A stretch of DNA of 64,000 nt. Origin: Cupriavidus taiwanensis (GTDB lineage Bacteria > Pseudomonadota > Gammaproteobacteria > Burkholderiales > Burkholderiaceae). The position numbers and the translations under genes were made by a program. The stretch lies in NCBI RefSeq assembly GCF_900250075.1, contig NZ_LT977071.1, positions 2,127,901 to 2,191,900 of the forward strand, given 5' to 3'. Under the pieces are notes generated by a model. The model was given only the letters and a program-made list of their open reading frames with translations, had not been told where the DNA came from and searched no databases. Positions 59,541-64,000 of this stretch are shown here, in pieces. Each line of letters opens with the position of its first letter. Positions within the stretch are counted from its first letter, which is position 1.

Positions 59541-61766
59541 TTACCAGCGGTGCTGGTACATCGCCGTCAGCGTGATGCCCGCTGCCGGCAGCCGGCTGGT
59601 GTTGTTGCTGTTGCGCAGCAGCTGGCTGTACAGCGGGTAGTAGTTGCGGTTGAACAGGTTCTCGATGCCGACCGTGATCGTATCCTTGCGCGTCAGTTCA
59701 TAGCGGCTGATCAGGTCGACGGTGGTATAGCTGCTGACCTCGCGCCGGCCAAAGCTGTTCTGGCCGTTGAGCCGGTAGTCGCGGCTGGCGTAGTAGCTCA
59801 GCTGCACGCGGTTGCTCCACTGGCTTACGGGACGGAACTGCAGGTACGCCGTGACCTTGAGCGGCGGAATGCGGTAACCGGTCATGTCCTGGAAGTCCGC
59901 GCTGCCTTGCGGCCGCTCGCGTCCGTTGATCCAGGTGATGGTGCCGCCCGCGCCCCAGCGCTCGTCGTCCGAGCGGTAGTCGGCGGCCGCTTCCACGCCC
60001 GCGATGCGCTCCTCGGTGCGGGTCAGGATCAGGCCGTTGTTGAAGCTCTGCACGTCGCCAAGCTTGGAGGTGGTGTAGAACAGCGCCACGCTCGCCAGCG
60101 TATTGCCCAGCGCGCCGCGCCAGCCCACTTCATAGTTGTTGGTCTTGACCGGGTCCAGGCTGGACGAATTGATATCGAAGCCGGCGCGCGCATTGCGGAT
60201 CTGCAGGCCGATGTCCGGCAACTGGAAGCCCTGGCTGAACGAGGCATAGAACTCCTGGCCCTTGACCGGCGCATAGGCCGCGCCCAGGTTGAACAGCCAG
60301 GCGCCATAGTTGACCGTGCCGCCCTTGACCGTGGCCGGGTTGCTCACGCGCGATTGCGACAGCGGCACGAAATCATCGAAGCTGGCGCTGGCGCGCTCAT
60401 AGCGCAGGCCGCCCTCGGCCGACCACTGCTCGTTGAACTTGTGCTGCAGCTGGCCGAAGATGCCGCCACTGCGCGTGGTCAGCGGCGGCATATAGGTGGC
60501 CGTGCCGATGCGGTTGAAGACCAGCCCCCCGCTGCTGTCGTAGGCGCGCGGATCGAACAGGTCCAGCGGCATGTCGCTGCGTTCCTGGTTGTAGTCGGCG
60601 CCCCACAGCAGCTTGGTGGCCTTGGCCTGGCCCAGCGGCGTGCTGATGGTCAGGCGGCCGCCGAAGACATCGCTGTTCTGGCTGATCTGGTCGACATTGC
60701 CGCCGCGCGTGGCCACCGCGCGCGCGTCGAACGGCGGGAAACGCGTGAAGTAGTCGCGGTAGTAGAACTGGCTCGATACCGTGCTGCCGAACAGGTCCTG
60801 GTGCTGGTAGTCCAGGTTGACCACGGTATTGCGCAGCTCGTTCTGGTTCTCCAGCTGCAGGCCGCGAATCGCGCGCGCGGCGGTGGAGCCGGCCGGCGCC
60901 CGGGCAACCGACGGATCGGACGCATAGTCGGTGTCCTGCTTGGCCTGGTACCGGCTGACGCTCAGCTGCAGGCGCTGCTGGCCATCGATGCGCCAGCCCA
61001 GCTTGCCGCTCAGGTTGTAGACGTTGGAATCGAACAGATCGCCCTGGCTGGGCTCCGGCGCAATGCGGTGGCCTTCGGCATCGTAGGGGCTGCCGATGCG
61101 CTGCGCGCCCAGGTGGAAGGCATAGTCGATCGGCCCCTGGCTGCCGGAAAAATGCTGCTGCACGTTGGCGCTCAGCCCTTCCTTGCTCAGCCGCGTCAGC
61201 GGCGTGCCCAGCGTCACCGTGGTATCCGCGCTCGGCGGCCCGCCGGCCTGGCGCGTGGTGATCGAGATGATGCCGCCGCTGGCGCCCGCCCCGTAGAGCG
61301 CGCTGCTGCCGCGCAGCACCTCGATGCGCTCGATATTGCTGGGGTCGATGGTGGCCAGGTTGCGCGCCGAGTCGCGGTTGGTATTCAGCGGGATGCCGTC
61401 GACCAGCACCAGCGCGCTGCGCCCGCGCAGGGTCTGGCCAAAATCCGTCACCGTGCGGCTGGAATCGGCCATGCCGGGGATGACCTTGCTCAGCATGGTG
61501 GCAAGGTTGGTCGAACCCGTGCGCAACTCGTCCAGCTCCTCGCGCTCGATCACCGTGACCTGCCGCATCGGGTTGACCAGGTCGCTCTTGATGCGGTCGA
61601 CGCGCACCTCCACGGCATTCAGGCTGCCCGCTTCCACCGACGCGGCCGGTGCCTGGGCCTGGGCGGCGGAGATCAGCGGCATCGTGCCGGCGATGGCACA
61701 GATCAACAGGGACAGCGGGCGGGGACGAAGGGGGAAGCGGGTAGAGGTGGCCGGAAGGGATTGCAT
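59541..61766 (-). CDS. TonB-dependent receptor, probably siderophore or iron chelate
   Basis: A 741-residue outer-membrane receptor. The signal peptide ends near ISAAQAQAP. The plug (about 50-180) has the TonB-box region VEVRVDRIKSDLVNPMRQVTVIEREELDELRTGSTNLATMLSKVIPGM and LRGSSALYGAGASGGIISITTR. The barrel ends ITLTAMYQHRW with a terminal aromatic residue. It belongs to the branch that includes ferric-siderophore receptors such as FcuA or BfrD-like proteins; the ligand is unknown. A Fur-like site with a good match is 51-65 bases upstream (61817-61831), so iron starvation probably induces it. Confidence 0.92.
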   Translation of the reverse strand: MQSLPATSTRFPLRPRPLSLLICAIAGTMPLISAAQAQAPAASVEAGSLNAVEVRVDRIKSDLVNPMRQVTVIEREELDELRTGSTNLATMLSKVIPGMADSSRTVTDFGQTLRGRSALVLVDGIPLNTNRDSARNLATIDPSNIERIEVLRGSSALYGAGASGGIISITTRQAGGPPSADTTVTLGTPLTRLSKEGLSANVQQHFSGSQGPIDYAFHLGAQRIGSPYDAEGHRIAPEPSQGDLFDSNVYNLSGKLGWRIDGQQRLQLSVSRYQAKQDTDYASDPSVARAPAGSTAARAIRGLQLENQNELRNTVVNLDYQHQDLFGSTVSSQFYYRDYFTRFPPFDARAVATRGGNVDQISQNSDVFGGRLTISTPLGQAKATKLLWGADYNQERSDMPLDLFDPRAYDSSGGLVFNRIGTATYMPPLTTRSGGIFGQLQHKFNEQWSAEGGLRYERASASFDDFVPLSQSRVSNPATVKGGTVNYGAWLFNLGAAYAPVKGQEFYASFSQGFQLPDIGLQIRNARAGFDINSSSLDPVKTNNYEVGWRGALGNTLASVALFYTTSKLGDVQSFNNGLILTRTEERIAGVEAAADYRSDDERWGAGGTITWINGRERPQGSADFQDMTGYRIPPLKVTAYLQFRPVSQWSNRVQLSYYASRDYRLNGQNSFGRREVSSYTTVDLISRYELTRKDTITVGIENLFNRNYYPLYSQLLRNSNNTSRLPAAGITLTAMYQHRW

Positions 61767-61816
61767 GGTGGCAGCAGGCGCGCGCGCAGGGCTCTAATGA
61801 TTTGTAACAAAACCTG

Positions 61817-61831
61817 GAATGATAATGATTC
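61817..61831 (-). promoter_or_regulatory. Fur-like site before the second TonB receptor
   Basis: GAATGATAATGATTC, within the palindrome GGAAT-N7-ATTCC (61816-61832), contains GATAATGATT, a close match to the Fur consensus hexamers. It lies at the expected promoter distance from the receptor start. Confidence 0.65.
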
Positions 61832-62041
61832 CTGATTGTGTCAGCAAGCGCGGAGGTGGCCCTGCTTATGTCTGGCATGGCAGATGACAGCGCAGAACGC
61901 GATCGGAACCTGCTCCGATTGCCGTGATAGAGTCGGTCTTCGTTCGCTGCAGCCAGGCTGATGTCGCCATCCATCGCACGTGGATCAGACGATCCGGCCC
62001 GCCGCCAACCTCGCATGGAAAACCACGCCGGTACGCTCAGC

Positions 62042-62617
62042 ATGACCGATCCCATCCCGCCTATCGTTCCCGCGCAAACCGCCCTGGTAGTCATGCACTA
62101 CCAGACCGACATCCTGGCGCTCTTTCCCTCCGTCGCCCCCACCTTGCTTGCCAACACGCGCAAGCTGTGCGATGCCGCGCGGTCCCAGGGCGTCAGCGTC
62201 TATTTCGCCAAGATTCACTTCAGCCCGGGCTATCCGGAAGTCAGCCCGTTGAACCGCAATGGTCAGGGAATCAAGCGACTGGGCCTGTTCGTCGACGACC
62301 AGGTCTCGCCCGAACTCGGGCGGCGGGACAGTGAGCCGCTGATCGTCGCGCATCGCGCCAGCGTGTTCTTTGGTACCGACCTGCAGGTAAGGCTGTCAGC
62401 GCAGGGCATCGATACCCTGCTGATGGTCGGCATCGCCTCGACCGGCGTGGTGCTGTCTTCTGTGGCGTATGCGAGCGATGCAGACTTCCGCCTGTTCACG
62501 GTCAAGGATTGCTGCTACGACCCGGACCAGGTCGTGCACGACCACCTGTTTGCCACGGCGTTCGATTCGCGCTCCACCGTGCTGTCGCTCGCCGACGCCT
62601 TGGCTCTGCTGGCCTGA
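62042..62617 (+). CDS. Isochorismatase-fold protein lacking the catalytic triad
   Basis: A 191-residue alpha/beta protein with the cysteine-hydrolase fold (TALVVMHYQTDILALFPSV, HRASVFFGTDLQVRL, TLLMVGIASTGVVLSSVAYAS). The usual triad Asp-Lys-Cys is replaced by H19, A103 and V136, so hydrolysis by the classical mechanism is unlikely. The conserved pattern VAYASDADFRLFTVKDCCYDPD shows that the protein is under selection rather than decaying. ATG 62042 is used; 62015 is an alternative. It lies 56 bases upstream of the VOC protein on the same strand, perhaps in an operon. The role is unknown: a binding protein or a different chemistry. Confidence 0.82.
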   Translation: MTDPIPPIVPAQTALVVMHYQTDILALFPSVAPTLLANTRKLCDAARSQGVSVYFAKIHFSPGYPEVSPLNRNGQGIKRLGLFVDDQVSPELGRRDSEPLIVAHRASVFFGTDLQVRLSAQGIDTLLMVGIASTGVVLSSVAYASDADFRLFTVKDCCYDPDQVVHDHLFATAFDSRSTVLSLADALALLA

Positions 62618-62673
62618 GCGCGACGTCGGCACACGGTCTGGCGACGCGACCCACCAACCACAGAGGAGAAGCC

Positions 62674-63048
62674 ATGTTCGACCACGTTAAATTCGGCGTC
62701 ACCGACTATGCCGCGAGCAAGGCGTTTTTCCTGAAGGCCCTGGCACCGCTCGGCGTAGCGGTGGCGTCGGAGGGGCCGCCGACATACGGTGTCGAACTCT
62801 GCGCGAGAGGCAAGGCTTCGCTGTGCCTGTTCCAGACCGGCGAGAAGCCGGCACACCTGCATCTGGCGTTTACCGCCGAGACCCGGCAGCAGGTCGACGC
62901 CTTCTATCGCGCAGCGCTAGCCGCGGGTGCCACAGACAACGGTGGGCCGGGACTGCGGCCGCACTACCACGCGAACTACTATGCGGCGTTCGTCATTGGA
63001 CCTGACGGGCACAATCTCGAGGTGGTTTGCCACGTGCCCGATGCGTGA
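62674..63048 (+). CDS. VOC superfamily (glyoxalase/bleomycin-resistance-like) protein
   Basis: A 124-residue, single-domain vicinal oxygen chelate protein. It has the beta-alpha-beta-beta-beta repeats with candidate metal ligands His4 (MFDHVKFGVTDY), Glu near residue 41 (GVELCARG), His62 or His64 (PAHLHLAFTAE) and Glu in GHNLEVVCH. AGAGGAGAA before ATG 62674 is a very good ribosome-binding site. The family includes glyoxalase-like lyases, dioxygenases and drug-binding resistance proteins, so the substrate is open. It follows the isochorismatase-like gene and may act with it. Confidence 0.87.
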   Translation: MFDHVKFGVTDYAASKAFFLKALAPLGVAVASEGPPTYGVELCARGKASLCLFQTGEKPAHLHLAFTAETRQQVDAFYRAALAAGATDNGGPGLRPHYHANYYAAFVIGPDGHNLEVVCHVPDA

Positions 63049-63136
63049 TCGTTCCAACGAGAGAAGGTCCGGAAGGGTCCGCGCATGGCGCATGCCGTCC
63101 ATCACGCGCCGCTACCCATACCGGCGGCGTACACGC

Positions 63137-63979
63137 CTAATGCGACATGAACACCGGCAAACCTGACTGCCGCAGCAACAAACGGGTGGTGCCGCCCAGC
63201 ACCAGTTCCCGCAGCCGGGAGCGGCCATAGCCGCCGGCGACCAGAAGGTCGGCCTGTATCTCGCTGGCAAGTCCGGGCAGAACTCGGTCGGGGTCGCCCT
63301 CGCGGGCCAGCACATTCGCGTGGATGCCATGATCGTGCAGCCAGGCTGCGAGTCGGTCCGCGCTGGCCAGGAAGGCCTCTTTCTCGACCTCGGCGCCGGA
63401 CTTGCCGGCGCTGACGATCACGACTGAGACGGCACTGGCGTGCGCCAGCCAGGGCAGTGCGTCGGCTACCGCCCGCGCGGCCTCGCGGCCGCCGTTCCAT
63501 GCGATGGCAACATGGCCGCCAATGGGCGGGGCGGAGCCGCCTGGCACCAGCAGGATGGGCCGGCCGGCGTTGAGCATCGCATACTCGGCAACCGCGGCCA
63601 GCAGGCCCGGCACATCGGCCTGCGCCGAGGGCGGTGCCGGCAAGATAAGATCGGCGAAACGTCCTTCGTTGGCCAGCGCCCAGCCGGATTCCGCGGTGAC
63701 AACGACGTGCCGCGCGGGAATGCCGGGCGCCACTTGCCTGACCAGCGTGTCGAGTGCCTGCCTGTGATCGTCTGCCAGATTCCGCACATGGCTGGCGGCG
63801 GACGCGGCGTATTGCCCGGCGTCCTCTCCGGCCCCGCGGAAGGGTTCCAGCTGCGTGCCCGTTGCCGTCAGGCCGATTACGCTGCCATGGGACTTCGCTG
63901 CAAGGCGTGCGGCCGTTTCAATGCGCGCCGACCGTGCCGCATCTTCGCTGAGGTCGACCAGGATGGTCCTGAAGTCCAT
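63137..63979 (-). CDS. Universal stress protein, tandem Usp domains
   Basis: A 280-residue cytoplasmic protein with two Usp domains. Residues 1-145 (MDFRTILVDLSEDAARSARIETAARLA) lack the complete nucleotide motif. Residues of about 150-280 carry GHVAIAWNGGREAARAVADALPWLAHA and the ATP-binding signature GGYGRSRLRELVLGGTTRLLL, which matches G-x2-G-x9-G-T. Tandem Usp proteins in beta-proteobacteria are linked to hypoxia, starvation or other stresses. It is convergent with the VOC gene. The ATG at 63979 is close to the window end, so its promoter lies outside. Confidence 0.9.
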   Translation of the reverse strand: MDFRTILVDLSEDAARSARIETAARLAAKSHGSVIGLTATGTQLEPFRGAGEDAGQYAASAASHVRNLADDHRQALDTLVRQVAPGIPARHVVVTAESGWALANEGRFADLILPAPPSAQADVPGLLAAVAEYAMLNAGRPILLVPGGSAPPIGGHVAIAWNGGREAARAVADALPWLAHASAVSVVIVSAGKSGAEVEKEAFLASADRLAAWLHDHGIHANVLAREGDPDRVLPGLASEIQADLLVAGGYGRSRLRELVLGGTTRLLLRQSGLPVFMSH

Positions 63980-64000
63980 GATGAGGCTCCGAGCTTTGGT

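Noticed and set aside
59451..61835. Long + strand open frame (794 codons) opposite the TonB receptor gene
   Set aside because: Same pattern of antisense shadow; the receptor on the minus strand has complete plug, barrel and signal peptide.

Overview
The window is GC-rich, densely coded chromosomal DNA from a beta-proteobacterium, most likely a Burkholderiaceae member close to Cupriavidus or Ralstonia. This is inferred from codon bias, from an HppD/AroP/TyrB tyrosine island, from a bpeT-llpE-bpeE-bpeF-oprC-like efflux locus, from an orphan Bug-type solute-binding protein and from PaoABC-like molybdoenzyme genes. No database search was possible, so the genus is an inference. I see no rRNA, tRNA, insertion sequence, integrase or CRISPR array. 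The content looks like an ordinary accessory-rich chromosome, perhaps a secondary replicon.

Layout. 1-2.6 kb: the tail of an unknown gene, a small secreted protein and a 5'-nucleotidase lipoprotein split by a frameshift. 2.6-6.2 kb: a DHA2-type exporter, a divergent TetR regulator with a long perfect inverted repeat between them, and a second MFS carrier. 6.3-10.9 kb: pssA with an ABM-domain gene, an ExeM/NucH-type secreted nuclease whose 3' end overlaps an antisense DUF2127 gene, and an in-frame SRPBCC-PEBP open reading frame. 10.9-19.8 kb: a tripartite RND efflux operon of the MexEF-OprN/BpeEF-OprC type, interrupted by REP-like palindromes. It is preceded by an LlpE-like alpha/beta-hydrolase lacking its catalytic serine and by a divergent LysR regulator. 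19.9-28.7 kb: SodC lipoprotein, a phospholipase D-type lipoprotein, an M20 carboxypeptidase, a GlxA-type AraC regulator, a BON protein, an acyl-CoA synthetase and a YedK/HMCES protein.

28.8-37.4 kb: a TonB-dependent siderophore receptor, a BrnT-BrnA toxin-antitoxin pair, a TetR regulator, a dihydrolipoamide-dehydrogenase-like flavoprotein, a peroxiredoxin-glutaredoxin fusion, an M20 dipeptidase and a DUF1348/NTF2-like protein. The TetR promoter and the DUF1348 promoter, 5 kb apart, share the palindrome AGACAGATCTGTCT, which suggests one small regulon. 37.6-39.5 kb: a 2OG-Fe(II) oxygenase and ada. The Ada N-domain has lost three of its four zinc cysteines, yet an Ada-box-like AAT-N6-GCAA lies upstream.

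39.5-48.6 kb: a cyclic-nucleotide-binding flavoprotein, a YceH protein, a patatin, a TetR regulator, a membrane protein of unknown function, and a split phosphorelay (separate Hpt protein and NarL-type regulator, divergent hybrid kinase). 48.6-53.3 kb: an Lrp regulator divergent from hpd-aroP-tyrB, which together import tyrosine and convert it to homogentisate. 53.5-58.3 kb: paoABC-like aldehyde/xanthine oxidoreductase and a MipA/OmpV porin-like protein. 58.5-64 kb: an orphan Bug protein, a second TonB receptor with a Fur-like site, an isochorismatase-fold protein lacking the catalytic triad, a VOC protein and a tandem universal stress protein.

The most interesting signals are the degenerate Ada sensor with a retained Ada-box-like site, the shared TetR palindrome, the serine-less LlpE-like protein, and the long out-of-frame overlap of brnT with brnA.
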